DNA of 42,538 nt from positions 1-42,538 of the IMG/VR virus record IMGVR_UViG_3300043464_001525; one strand, 5' to 3'. The first letter of the stretch is position 1. Each line of letters begins with the position of its first letter. Under the pieces are notes generated by a model, which did no database searches, was not told where the DNA came from, and worked only from the letters and a program-made list of their open reading frames with translations. The translations under genes and the position numbers were made by a program. Shown here one piece after another: positions 17,826-25,845 of the stretch. This DNA comes from a virus.

Positions 17826-19049
17826 ATGGCACAATTAGGATCAAATACTGGTACACAACTTACCAATGATATAGCAAATTATCTAACACAACAAAGGCAA
17901 GCTGCTAATGGAGCAATAGATACAACACAATTAGCAACTATTATTAATAATTACCTTACAACAGGTGAAAAATTAGTAATGGAAACAGGTGTAACAACGA
18001 ATTCAGTTTATAAAGTATTTAATACAACAGATATCGTTACTGCTAAAAATGAAATAGTAACAACTGGTATTTGGAGTAATGGTAGTGGTAGTTTAACTTC
18101 ATTTTTCACTAGTTCTACAATAGCAGCAGGTGGCAGTGGTTCTGCAACGGATGAGTATTATTACAATGTATATGGTTCATCTAATACGGGTTCTTCGGCA
18201 GTTGAGTTTGCAGTATCTTATGGACATAAAACAGGTGGTGGTGCTACTGATTTGGCAACTGATGATAATTCAACATTACCAACAAAAGCAACTTACGCAC
18301 AATATAGAGCATTATTAACAGATACAAATGAAACTAGTTTTCGTTTCTATTCTGGTTCAACTGAAGATGCTTATAGTTCAGATGATATTTATATAATTAA
18401 CTTAAGTAGAGCTAATTATAGAGAAAGAATGGATGCTGGAAACTGGCAAATTACATTGACTGGTACAAGTGGTTCATTTACATTTATTGATAATAGTGGT
18501 GAAAAGTTTAATACTACAAATAGTGGTACAAACGAATTCAACATTGTAAGTGGTTCATTAAACTTAGGAACAAATACAGCAGCAACTATTAATTCATATG
18601 TAGCAACTGATGGTAAAGGTTTTGGTAAATTTTATCCTGATTATGGTATTTTAATTTTCAATCCAACTGCATTAGCAACTACATTAGGTGCTCAAACAAT
18701 ATTACCTACTACAACTACAACGGCTAATGCATTTAATCATATTAAATTGTTTAATGCAATTAAAGCTGGTGCAGATTTTGAAGCAAGAAGAATTGAAAAC
18801 GTATCAACAGCACACTACTTTGTAAGAGTTAACAATAGAGAATTTAACTATTCTAATAACCCTACATTTGTAACTGGTTCTCAAGGTGATTTCTATAACG
18901 CAGCATTTACAACTGATCCTGTTGTTTATCCTACTACAATTGGATTATACAATGATTCAAACGAATTGATTGCAGTAGCTAAAACATCTAAACCAATCGC
19001 TAAATCATTTAGTAAAGAAGTATTGGTAAAAGTTAAATTAGATTTCTAA
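17826..19049 (+). CDS. Tail/fibre structural protein, paralogous C-terminus with the 19152 product
   Basis: A 407-aa protein. Residues 1-60 are helical; residues 60-300 are Ser/Thr/Gly-rich beta sequence typical of virion proteins. The last 85 residues contain EFNYSNNPTF, then YPTTIGLYNDSNELIAVAKT and KEVLVKVKLDF. The same pattern (EFNTSTNPTA, YVTTIGLYDENMDMVAVAKL, NFLVRID) ends the next protein, so both share a homologous C-terminal module. I recall this TTIGLYN...AVAK ending in structural proteins of T4-like marine phages. It lies 18 nt after the preceding gene. A hairpin pair follows its stop. Confidence 0.62.
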   Translation: MAQLGSNTGTQLTNDIANYLTQQRQAANGAIDTTQLATIINNYLTTGEKLVMETGVTTNSVYKVFNTTDIVTAKNEIVTTGIWSNGSGSLTSFFTSSTIAAGGSGSATDEYYYNVYGSSNTGSSAVEFAVSYGHKTGGGATDLATDDNSTLPTKATYAQYRALLTDTNETSFRFYSGSTEDAYSSDDIYIINLSRANYRERMDAGNWQITLTGTSGSFTFIDNSGEKFNTTNSGTNEFNIVSGSLNLGTNTAATINSYVATDGKGFGKFYPDYGILIFNPTALATTLGAQTILPTTTTTANAFNHIKLFNAIKAGADFEARRIENVSTAHYFVRVNNREFNYSNNPTFVTGSQGDFYNAAFTTDPVVYPTTIGLYNDSNELIAVAKTSKPIAKSFSKEVLVKVKLDF

Positions 19050-19050
19050 G

Positions 19051-19091
19051 ATATTGTTTGAAAGTATCGTAGAACAAAAATCAAACAATAT
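19051..19091 (+). repeat. 11-bp perfect inverted repeat after the 17826 gene
   Basis: ATATTGTTTGA at 19051-19061 is the exact reverse complement of TCAAACAATAT at 19081-19091, with a 19-nt loop. It begins 1 nt after the stop codon and precedes the terminator hairpin. It could form a transcript-stabilising 3' hairpin or bind a dimeric protein. Confidence 0.7.
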
Positions 19092-19096
19092 AAAAG

Positions 19097-19126
19097 AAAC
19101 CCAACCTTAAAAAAGTTGGGTTTTTG
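19097..19126 (+). terminator. Rho-independent terminator
   Basis: AAACCCAAC (19097-19105) pairs with GTTGGGTTT (19115-19123) across a 9-nt loop, and the T-tract runs to 19125. It is the clearest intrinsic terminator in the window and separates 17826 from 19152. Confidence 0.85.
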
Positions 19127-19135
19127 TTTATTAGA

Positions 19136-19144
19136 ATATTTATA
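19136..19144 (+). promoter_or_regulatory. ATATTTATA motif between the terminator and the 19152 gene
   Basis: An exact 9-mer copy just downstream of the terminator, ending 7 nt before ATG 19152. Because the terminator should stop upstream transcription, a restart signal is expected here. That is the best contextual support that the motif takes part in initiation. Confidence 0.42.
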
Positions 19145-19151
19145 TTAAGAT

Positions 19152-20279
19152 ATGTTAAAACAAATACCTAAATCAGATATTACACTTAGACCATTTAAGG
19201 TTTATAAAAATTTCACAGCAAATCAATTTGATAGTGGTAGTGGATTCAATACACAGATTGCATATAATCATACAGGTAGTTATGATGTATTAACTACGGA
19301 AGAAGCATTAGAAAATGGTACTTGGCATCAATTAAGAACAATGTATTATAGAGACCCTCATAATCTATATACATCCTATGGTACAATAAAACCCACATAT
19401 ACTGATATTGAAAGAGTTAAACAAAGAGTTTTAAATGATAAGGCCTATGTTTTTCAAGTTCCACAAATAAAATTTGGAGAAGAAATAAAACCAAATTCAG
19501 TTATACTTACATCACAATTATTAAACGAAACTATTGTAGATGATGGATTTGGTAATTTATCATCCAATTATAACTCATATTTATTTAAACGTATTGATGT
19601 AGACAATTCTTTGTTTATTTTTGAAGATCCAAATGGTACTGAACTTATTGCTGAATTGATGCCATATGATGATGGTCCAAGTATTGAAATTGAGACCGGT
19701 GTGTTTAAGATTAAATTTGATTATGTATTTTATTTAGTAAGAATAGATATGCAAACATCTTTTATATCATGGTTAGGAAGATTTGATATAAATGGAAATT
19801 TAAAAGTATCTACGATTATAATGGGTAATGTATTTTATTCACATGGTATTATTGTAATTACTAGAGATACAGATACAGTTAGAAACAATATGTTGGATTA
19901 TGATTGGCAATTAAATTATCAATCTACAAATACTATTTATGAAAACGAAATTTTATTAGTAGTAGATGAAGATGAATTTAATACATCAACTAATCCAACC
20001 GCAATAGATTTTGTTAATTTACAAAATGTAGAATACACTACATCATTTGAAGGAACTAAACGAACAAGTAAATATGATGCAGCAACTATAAAACCAGAAT
20101 TTTTAGCATACGAATATAGTTCATCAATCGATCCAACCGGTTCATTTAAAGCACCATATGTTACAACAATTGGATTGTATGATGAAAACATGGATATGGT
20201 AGCGGTAGCTAAGTTAGCAACACCAATTAAATCAACTCCAGACCTTCCTGTAAACTTTTTGGTAAGAATTGATACTTAA
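19152..20279 (+). CDS. Tail/fibre structural protein, shares C-terminal module with the 17826 product
   Basis: A 375-aa protein. The N-terminal 130 residues begin LKQIPKSDITLRPFKVYKNF, a start I associate with structural proteins of T4-like marine phages. The middle is beta-rich (VFKIKFDYVFYLVRIDMQTS, NVFYSHGIIVITRD). The C-terminal 85 residues match the preceding gene's end (EFNTSTNPTA, YVTTIGLYDENMDMVAVAKL, VNFLVRID). It is the first gene after the terminator at 19097 and is likely transcribed from its own signal. Probably a baseplate or fibre subunit; the family is not firmly recognised. Confidence 0.6.
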   Translation: MLKQIPKSDITLRPFKVYKNFTANQFDSGSGFNTQIAYNHTGSYDVLTTEEALENGTWHQLRTMYYRDPHNLYTSYGTIKPTYTDIERVKQRVLNDKAYVFQVPQIKFGEEIKPNSVILTSQLLNETIVDDGFGNLSSNYNSYLFKRIDVDNSLFIFEDPNGTELIAELMPYDDGPSIEIETGVFKIKFDYVFYLVRIDMQTSFISWLGRFDINGNLKVSTIIMGNVFYSHGIIVITRDTDTVRNNMLDYDWQLNYQSTNTIYENEILLVVDEDEFNTSTNPTAIDFVNLQNVEYTTSFEGTKRTSKYDAATIKPEFLAYEYSSSIDPTGSFKAPYVTTIGLYDENMDMVAVAKLATPIKSTPDLPVNFLVRIDT

Positions 20280-20282
20280 CAT

Positions 20283-20291
20283 ATATTTATA
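20283..20291 (+). promoter_or_regulatory. ATATTTATA motif before the 20308 gene
   Basis: An exact 9-mer copy followed by TTAAAC, ending 16 nt before ATG 20308. It lies in a 28-nt gap. Candidate promoter or AT-rich leader element. Confidence 0.38.
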
Positions 20292-20307
20292 TTAAACAAA
20301 ACGAATT

Positions 20308-20580
20308 ATGGCAATCATAGACACATACAATAAAAGTAAATTAGCAGAAAAAAACGCTGATAAACAAGCTGTTGATTTTATTAAAAACAAAAAATTTGGA
20401 ATTGAAGCAGTTAACGGATTTACACCAAACTTAAAAACCGGTGATAAATCGGAATTTAATATGATTGATGCAAATGGTCTTAAAACCGTTAAAGTATTTG
20501 ATGTATTAAGTACCAATGGTGGTAAAGAAGCACCATATACACCAACGAAGAAATATACTTCGGTTAATACTAGAAAATAA
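20308..20580 (+). CDS. Small unrecognised protein
   Basis: A 90-aa basic protein with no recognised family. Residues 1-30 are helical and charged (YNKSKLAEKNADKQAVDF). The remainder is loop- and strand-rich and ends PYTPTKKYTSVNTRK. There is no signal peptide or membrane segment. It lies between the tail genes and the Holliday-junction resolvase, 2 nt before the latter, so it is probably co-transcribed with DNA metabolism. Position does not decide between a structural and a replication role. Confidence 0.6.
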   Translation: MAIIDTYNKSKLAEKNADKQAVDFIKNKKFGIEAVNGFTPNLKTGDKSEFNMIDANGLKTVKVFDVLSTNGGKEAPYTPTKKYTSVNTRK

Positions 20581-20582
20581 TA

Positions 20583-20987
20583 ATGGCAAAAAAGGTTACA
20601 AAAAAAGGTTGGGTAGAAAAAAAGAATGGTTATAAAAGTGGATTAGAAGATACGGTTTCCCAACAAATCGAATCAATGGGTATTAAAGTAGAATATGAAA
20701 CTGAAAAGGTTAATTATATTATACCTTCCTCACCTCACACATATAGTCCAGATTTTAAATTACCCAATAATATTAGGGTAGAAACGAAAGGTAGATTTGT
20801 ATTAGCTGATAGAAAGAAACATCTATTAGTTAAAGAACAGAATCCTACATTAGATATTCGTTTCGTGTTTACCAATTCAAAGAACAAAATCAATAAAAAA
20901 TCCAAAACAACTTACGCAGATTGGTGTGATAAACATGGATTTAAGTATGCCGATAAGGTGATACCAGATGAATGGTTCTCCGAATAA
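20583..20987 (+). CDS. Holliday-junction resolvase, T7 endonuclease I-like
   Basis: A 134-aa protein (T7 gp3 is 149 aa). The catalytic set of T7 endonuclease I (E20, D55, E65, K67) is matched by E22 in SGLEDTVSQQIE, D57 in YSPDFKLP, and E67/K69 in RVETKGRF, each offset by exactly two residues. This PD-(D/E)XK nuclease cuts four-way junctions and branched DNA, here probably to resolve recombination intermediates before packaging. T4 itself uses the unrelated endonuclease VII (gp49), so this is a T7-type enzyme in an otherwise T4-like set. A basic N-terminal tail (AKKVTKKGWVEKKNGYKSG) may contact DNA. It is followed by the primase and the gp46/47 fusion. Confidence 0.9.
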   Translation: MAKKVTKKGWVEKKNGYKSGLEDTVSQQIESMGIKVEYETEKVNYIIPSSPHTYSPDFKLPNNIRVETKGRFVLADRKKHLLVKEQNPTLDIRFVFTNSKNKINKKSKTTYADWCDKHGFKYADKVIPDEWFSE

Positions 20988-21023
20988 TTTGGTAATTTAA
21001 ACTATTTTCCGTATATTTGATAT

Positions 21024-22025
21024 ATGGAGATAATACAACTATTTGATAAATACATCGGACCTAGCAGAACTCTAAAGAAAAATGAGCATGCATATCATTG
21101 TCCTTTTTGTCATCATCACAAACCAAAACTACAAATAAACGATAAAACATATAAGTTTCATTGTTGGACTTGTAATGCCGGTGGTAATCTTATTTATTTA
21201 GGTAAGAGAATTGGAATGAATGATTTAGACCTAAGTGATTTGGTAGGCCGTTGTGGAATAAGTGAAGAAATCCGAAAAAAACTTAAAGATGATTGGGGAG
21301 GTTCTATTAAAGAATTGTTAGATAAAATTACAACAGAATCAGAACAAGAAGAAGCTGAAAATACATCTCAATTATTTTTACCACCAGAATTTAAATCAGC
21401 ATTAGAATTATCAAATAGTATTTCAAATCCATTAGAAAGAAATGCAATATCATATCTTAAACAAAGAGGTATTACTAAAAAACATATTATTAAATATAAC
21501 ATAGGATTTTGTCCAAAAGGATTATATGGTGGTAGAATTATTGTTCCTTCATATGATAGTAAAAATCAATTAAATTATTTTATAGCAAGAAGTATCTTTC
21601 CTGAAGAAAAGCAAAAATATAAAAATCCTCCTGTATCTAAAGATGTTATAGTATTTTCTAATCAAATTGATTGGAAACAACCTATTGTTTTATGTGAAGG
21701 TGTATTCGATGCAATTGCTCTAAAAAGAAATGCTATTCCATTATTAGGTAAATTTGTACAAAATACCCTAATGGGGGCTATAAAAAATACCAATCCTGAG
21801 GTGTATATTTGTTTAGATTCCGATGCTCAAGAGGATGCATTGGTATTATATAACAAAATTAAATCATATGTAAAGGTGGTGAGGAACATTAAGTTAGATG
21901 GTAAGGATGCCGGCGAAAATAACTTCCAAAATATTTTGAAATATCAGAAAAATTCCGTAACTTTAAGTTGGGAAAGCGTATTAAAAGAAAAGCTATCTAA
22001 TTTCAGTAGTAGTATATTAAAATAA
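21024..22025 (+). CDS. DNA primase with zinc-binding and Toprim domains (T4 gp61/DnaG-like)
   Basis: A 333-aa protein, similar in length to T4 gp61 (342 aa). The N-terminal zinc ribbon is visible: HCPFC at 25-29 and HCWTC at 46-50 (C26, C29, C47, C50). A Toprim catalytic domain follows, with VLCEGVFDAIALK (acidic Glu near 225) and YICLDSDAQED (DxD near 263-265). Primases of this kind make short RNA primers for lagging-strand synthesis. No helicase domain is fused, so a gp41-type helicase should be encoded elsewhere. ATG 21024 is preceded by ATATTTGATAT rather than a Shine-Dalgarno sequence. The next gene starts 3 nt after the stop. Confidence 0.88.
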   Translation: MEIIQLFDKYIGPSRTLKKNEHAYHCPFCHHHKPKLQINDKTYKFHCWTCNAGGNLIYLGKRIGMNDLDLSDLVGRCGISEEIRKKLKDDWGGSIKELLDKITTESEQEEAENTSQLFLPPEFKSALELSNSISNPLERNAISYLKQRGITKKHIIKYNIGFCPKGLYGGRIIVPSYDSKNQLNYFIARSIFPEEKQKYKNPPVSKDVIVFSNQIDWKQPIVLCEGVFDAIALKRNAIPLLGKFVQNTLMGAIKNTNPEVYICLDSDAQEDALVLYNKIKSYVKVVRNIKLDGKDAGENNFQNILKYQKNSVTLSWESVLKEKLSNFSSSILK

Positions 22026-22028
22026 AAT

Positions 22029-25000
22029 ATGAGTAAATTAAAGAAAATTTATCACATTGCGGACATTCACATTAGAAATCTAAAAAGACACCAGGAATAT
22101 AGAGAGGTATTTGATAGATTATTTAATGATATAAAGCAAAAGGGAACAGAAAATTCCCTTATTTATTTAGCGGGAGATTTGGCTCACGCTAAATTAGAAA
22201 TGTCACCGGAGCTTCTTAATGAAATAAATTATTTTCTTAAGAAGTGTTGTGAATTATGTCCTACCATATTAATCGCTGGAAACCACGATTGTAACTTAAA
22301 CAATGCTGGTAGATTGGATGTATTAACTCCAATTGTAGAAGCATTAGATTTACCTAATTTAACTTATTTAAGAAATACTCAAAGTTATACCTATGGGGGT
22401 GTAAGATTTGATACATTTTCTATTTTTGATGAGAAAGAAAATTGGGTGTTTGAACCATTAACATCAGATACTAAAAATATTGCATTATTTCACGGACCTG
22501 TATTAGATGCAACTACGGATGTTGGTTATACAATTTCCTCTCGTCATTTTACATCAGAAATGTTTGATGGATATGATTTAGCTTTATTAGGTGATATACA
22601 TAGAAGACAAACTATGATTTCTCCTAAAGGATGTAAAGTAGTTTATCCTGGTTCTTTAATACAACAGAATCATGGTGAAGCATTAGATAAACATGGTTAC
22701 GCTATTTGGAATATGGATGATTTATCAGTTGAGTATGTAGATGTACCAAATGATTATGGTTACTATACTTTACATGTAGAGAATGGTGTTGTACCCGATG
22801 TAACGGATATGCCTATTAAACCTCGTCTTAGAGTGTTTGTATCTAAAACCGATGCGGCAGATATTAAGAGGGTTACTACGGAAATTAAAAAGAAATATAA
22901 AGTAGATGAGTTTACTATTACTCGTACCGACACTTTAGCTCGTTTAAGGACAGGTAATAAAGATGGTAAGTTGAATGTAGGTAATGTAAATGACCCTCAA
23001 TACCAAGCTGGTCTTATTAAAGATTACTTAGGTAGAAACTATATGTTGGATGATGAAACATTGGGTAAGATTGAGGATTTGAACAATAAACTAAACAAAA
23101 GATTAAATGATGATGATTTAGTTAAGAACATAGCTTGGAAACCAATTAAGTTTGAGTTTAATAATATGTTCAGTTATGGTGAGGATAATATCGTTAACTT
23201 TGAGAATATGAAAGGGTTAATGGGTGTGTTCGCTCCAAACGCTAGTGGTAAATCGTCTTTATTTGATGCTCTTTCGTTTTGTATCTTTGATAAGAGTAGT
23301 AGAGCATTTAAGGCAGCTAACATTCTAAACAATCGTAAAACATCATTTAGTTGTAAGTTAGAGTTTGATATTAATGATGAGAGATTTTTCATTGAAAGAA
23401 CGGCAAAAACTACAAAAAAAGGTGATGCGGTTAAATGTGATGTAAACTTTTGGAAAATAGAGGGTGGTGAAATTGTAAACTTAAATGGTGATGAACGTAG
23501 AGGAACGGATAAAGTAATTGAATCTTATTTAGGAAAGTATGAAGATTTTGTATTAACTGCATTATCCTTACAAGGAAATAATTCTTTATTCATTGATAAA
23601 TCACAATCAGAAAGAAAAGATTTATTAGCTCAATTTATGGGTATTAATGTATTCGATAAGTTATATGATTTAGCGAGTGAAGATATTAAAGAAGTTCAAG
23701 TCTTATTAAGAAACTTTAAGAGAACCGATTTTACATCTGAATTAGCAACGGCTGAAAATAAATTGGAAACCTTAAAGGATGAGTATGAAGAATTTGAAAT
23801 TGAGAAAGAAGGTTACGAAGATAGACAAGATGATTTAAATGATGAAATAACAAATTTATCAGCTCAATTAGTTCCTATTGATGGTAACTTAGATATTACC
23901 CAATTAGAAAGTAAACAATTAACTTTACAATCTCAAATCACAGGTTCCGATGCAACTATACAAACCAAATCGGTAAGTATTGGTAAGATAATGGATGTAA
24001 TGGCTGAGTTGACAATTGCAATTGATAGTAAAAAACAATTCAATGGTATTGAGATAGAAGTTGTATATTCTAATTATCAAAGAGAACAAAATGCTTTAAT
24101 TGAAGCAACAAAGTTATATGATACTGCAAAAGAACATGTAAGTTCCGCAGAAGAAACCATTAAACATTTGCATAATCATGAATATGACCCAAATTGTAAA
24201 TTCTGTTGTGATAACGTATTTGTAAAAGATGCAATGAGAGTAAAAGAATTATTACCTCAATTGAAAGAAACACTTAAACAAGCAACAATTGATGCAACTG
24301 GTATTCAACAAACTTTAGATTCTTGGGACGGTATTGAAGAACAATATTCACAATTTGAGGATTACAAAGCTAAATTAGAAAAAGGTAAAGCACTTCATAA
24401 AACTACATACTTAGAATTGAGTGGATTGATTACTCAAAAAGAATTATATGAAACACAATTAGCAGCAGTAGAATTAGATATTGAAAGATACCACGCTAAC
24501 GAAACTACTATTCAAAATAATGATTCTTTAGAGGAACAAATTGATATTAAGAAGTTAGAGTTGGTGGGTGTTAATAAAGACCTAAGAGAGATAGCTGCTA
24601 AATTATTAGATATGAATGGACAAATAGTTCAAACACAATCTTATATTACATCAGTTACCGATAAGATGAGGGAAGCAAAAGATTTAGAAGAAAAGTTCCA
24701 AATCTACGAATACTACTTAGATGCAGTTAAGAGAGATGGTGTATCGTATGAATTAATTGCAAAGGCTCTACCGGTGATAGAAGGTGAGGTTAACAACATC
24801 TTACAGCAAATTGTAGAGTTTGGTATCGTCTTTGATATGAGTGGCAAAAATGTGAACGCTAGGATTGTTTATGAGGACCAGAGTTGGCCATTGGAAATGT
24901 GTAGTGGTATGGAGAAGTTTGTAAGTGGATTGGCAATTAGAGTTGCACTTATTAATGTATGTAATCTACCTCGTCCAAACTTCTTAGTTATTGATGAAGG

Positions 25001-25175
25001 ATTTGGTACATTAGATAGTGATAATTTACAATCTATCTTTATGATGTTTGATTATTTGAAAACACAATTCGATTTCATTAATATTATTTCTCACTTGGAT
25101 GCAATGCGAGATATTGTAGATACCTTAGTAGAAATTAAAAAGGTTGATGGATTCTCACAAATACAATATAAATAA
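22029..25175 (+). CDS. Fused SbcD-SbcC type recombination nuclease-ATPase (gp47-gp46 fusion)
   Basis: One uninterrupted 1048-aa frame holds both subunits of the Mre11/Rad50-like complex. Residues 1-340 are a calcineurin-type nuclease with ADIHIR (11-16), AGDLAHAK, AGNHD and LLGDIHRRQ metal motifs. Residues 350-1048 are the SMC-like ATPase. It has a Walker A APNASGKSS at about 402-410, coiled-coil arms, a zinc-hook-like CKFC near 723, a signature MCSGMEKFVSGLA near 955 and Walker B FLVIDEGFGTLD near 985. The family resects DNA ends for recombination-dependent replication. In T4 the two are separate genes (339 and 560 aa). No stop or ribosome site is visible between the domains, so the fusion looks genuine. 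Confidence 0.93.
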   Translation: MSKLKKIYHIADIHIRNLKRHQEYREVFDRLFNDIKQKGTENSLIYLAGDLAHAKLEMSPELLNEINYFLKKCCELCPTILIAGNHDCNLNNAGRLDVLTPIVEALDLPNLTYLRNTQSYTYGGVRFDTFSIFDEKENWVFEPLTSDTKNIALFHGPVLDATTDVGYTISSRHFTSEMFDGYDLALLGDIHRRQTMISPKGCKVVYPGSLIQQNHGEALDKHGYAIWNMDDLSVEYVDVPNDYGYYTLHVENGVVPDVTDMPIKPRLRVFVSKTDAADIKRVTTEIKKKYKVDEFTITRTDTLARLRTGNKDGKLNVGNVNDPQYQAGLIKDYLGRNYMLDDETLGKIEDLNNKLNKRLNDDDLVKNIAWKPIKFEFNNMFSYGEDNIVNFENMKGLMGVFAPNASGKSSLFDALSFCIFDKSSRAFKAANILNNRKTSFSCKLEFDINDERFFIERTAKTTKKGDAVKCDVNFWKIEGGEIVNLNGDERRGTDKVIESYLGKYEDFVLTALSLQGNNSLFIDKSQSERKDLLAQFMGINVFDKLYDLASEDIKEVQVLLRNFKRTDFTSELATAENKLETLKDEYEEFEIEKEGYEDRQDDLNDEITNLSAQLVPIDGNLDITQLESKQLTLQSQITGSDATIQTKSVSIGKIMDVMAELTIAIDSKKQFNGIEIEVVYSNYQREQNALIEATKLYDTAKEHVSSAEETIKHLHNHEYDPNCKFCCDNVFVKDAMRVKELLPQLKETLKQATIDATGIQQTLDSWDGIEEQYSQFEDYKAKLEKGKALHKTTYLELSGLITQKELYETQLAAVELDIERYHANETTIQNNDSLEEQIDIKKLELVGVNKDLREIAAKLLDMNGQIVQTQSYITSVTDKMREAKDLEEKFQIYEYYLDAVKRDGVSYELIAKALPVIEGEVNNILQQIVEFGIVFDMSGKNVNARIVYEDQSWPLEMCSGMEKFVSGLAIRVALINVCNLPRPNFLVIDEGFGTLDSDNLQSIFMMFDYLKTQFDFINIISHLDAMRDIVDTLVEIKKVDGFSQIQYK

Positions 25176-25186
25176 TATTTATTGAT

Positions 25187-25819
25187 ATGAATATTGAATT
25201 ACACAATAAATTAACAATTGATGGTTATTTATCTTTTGATTTATCAACTGAAATAAAAGAAAAACTAATACCAATTGCAGCTAAAATAAAAGAAATAGAG
25301 TTTAGAAATTTAAGACATACTGGTTGTGGTAATTCGGATAGTACAAATGATTCTTTTGAAAATTTGGAAAAACTAAAAAAAGAATATGCACCATTAAAAA
25401 AATGGCAAGTTTGGTATCAAGATACTAATTTTAGACCAAAAATAACAGAGGATGAATATAGTTTCTTAAGAGAAGTATTTACCTCTATAATAGAAGATGT
25501 GTATCCTGCAGATTCATACGATACAAACTTTTTTATAAATTGTACAATGTATAACAAATTATGTTATATTAATAGACATCAAGATGGTAATGCAGGTCAT
25601 AGACTTACCAATATATTAATTTATTTAAATGAAGATTATGTGGAAGGTATGGGTGGTGAAATTGTTATTAATGATGAAAAAGTAAATCCCGAATTAGGTA
25701 AGGTGGCAATTATTGATTTTTCTGAAAACAATCCTACACATGCTGTAACCGAAGTGTTAGATGAAAATTTTAGACGAATTACTATAATAGTTGAATTAGC
25801 ACGAAATACTAAAAAATAG
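25187..25819 (+). CDS. 2-oxoglutarate/Fe(II)-dependent dioxygenase (prolyl-4-hydroxylase-like)
   Basis: A 210-aa protein with the double-stranded beta-helix iron site: HQD at 131-133, His185 in PTHAVTEV, and Arg196 or Arg197 in FRRITI for 2-oxoglutarate. The core between them (LTNILIYLNEDY, GMGGEIVI, GKVAIIDF) is typical of the P4H-like 2OG-Fe(II) oxygenases common in large phages. They couple oxidation of 2-oxoglutarate to hydroxylation or demethylation. The substrate is unknown: a tail protein residue, a nucleobase or a small molecule. It sits between the gp46/47 fusion and the S74 fibre. Combined with the carbamoyltransferase, a hydroxylation-carbamoylation route is conceivable but not shown. 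Confidence 0.87.
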   Translation: MNIELHNKLTIDGYLSFDLSTEIKEKLIPIAAKIKEIEFRNLRHTGCGNSDSTNDSFENLEKLKKEYAPLKKWQVWYQDTNFRPKITEDEYSFLREVFTSIIEDVYPADSYDTNFFINCTMYNKLCYINRHQDGNAGHRLTNILIYLNEDYVEGMGGEIVINDEKVNPELGKVAIIDFSENNPTHAVTEVLDENFRRITIIVELARNTKK

Positions 25820-25820
25820 A

Positions 25821-25829
25821 ATATTTATA
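25821..25829 (+). promoter_or_regulatory. ATATTTATA motif before the tail-fibre gene
   Basis: An exact 9-mer copy followed by AAAAAAG, ending 16 nt before ATG 25846. It lies within a weak 6-bp inverted repeat (AGAATA/TATTCT). It marks the switch from DNA-metabolism genes to the fibre/glycan block. Confidence 0.4.
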
Positions 25830-25845
25830 AAAAAGTATTCTTTAC

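Noticed and set aside
17402-17866. Minus-strand 154-aa open frame
   Set aside because: A hydrophobic shadow of the Thr/Val-rich structural gene on the + strand, spanning two genes; no start context or homology.
25819-25841. Terminator from AGAATA/TATTCT around the 25821 motif
   Set aside because: A 6-bp AT-only stem with a 12-nt loop is too weak to call a terminator.
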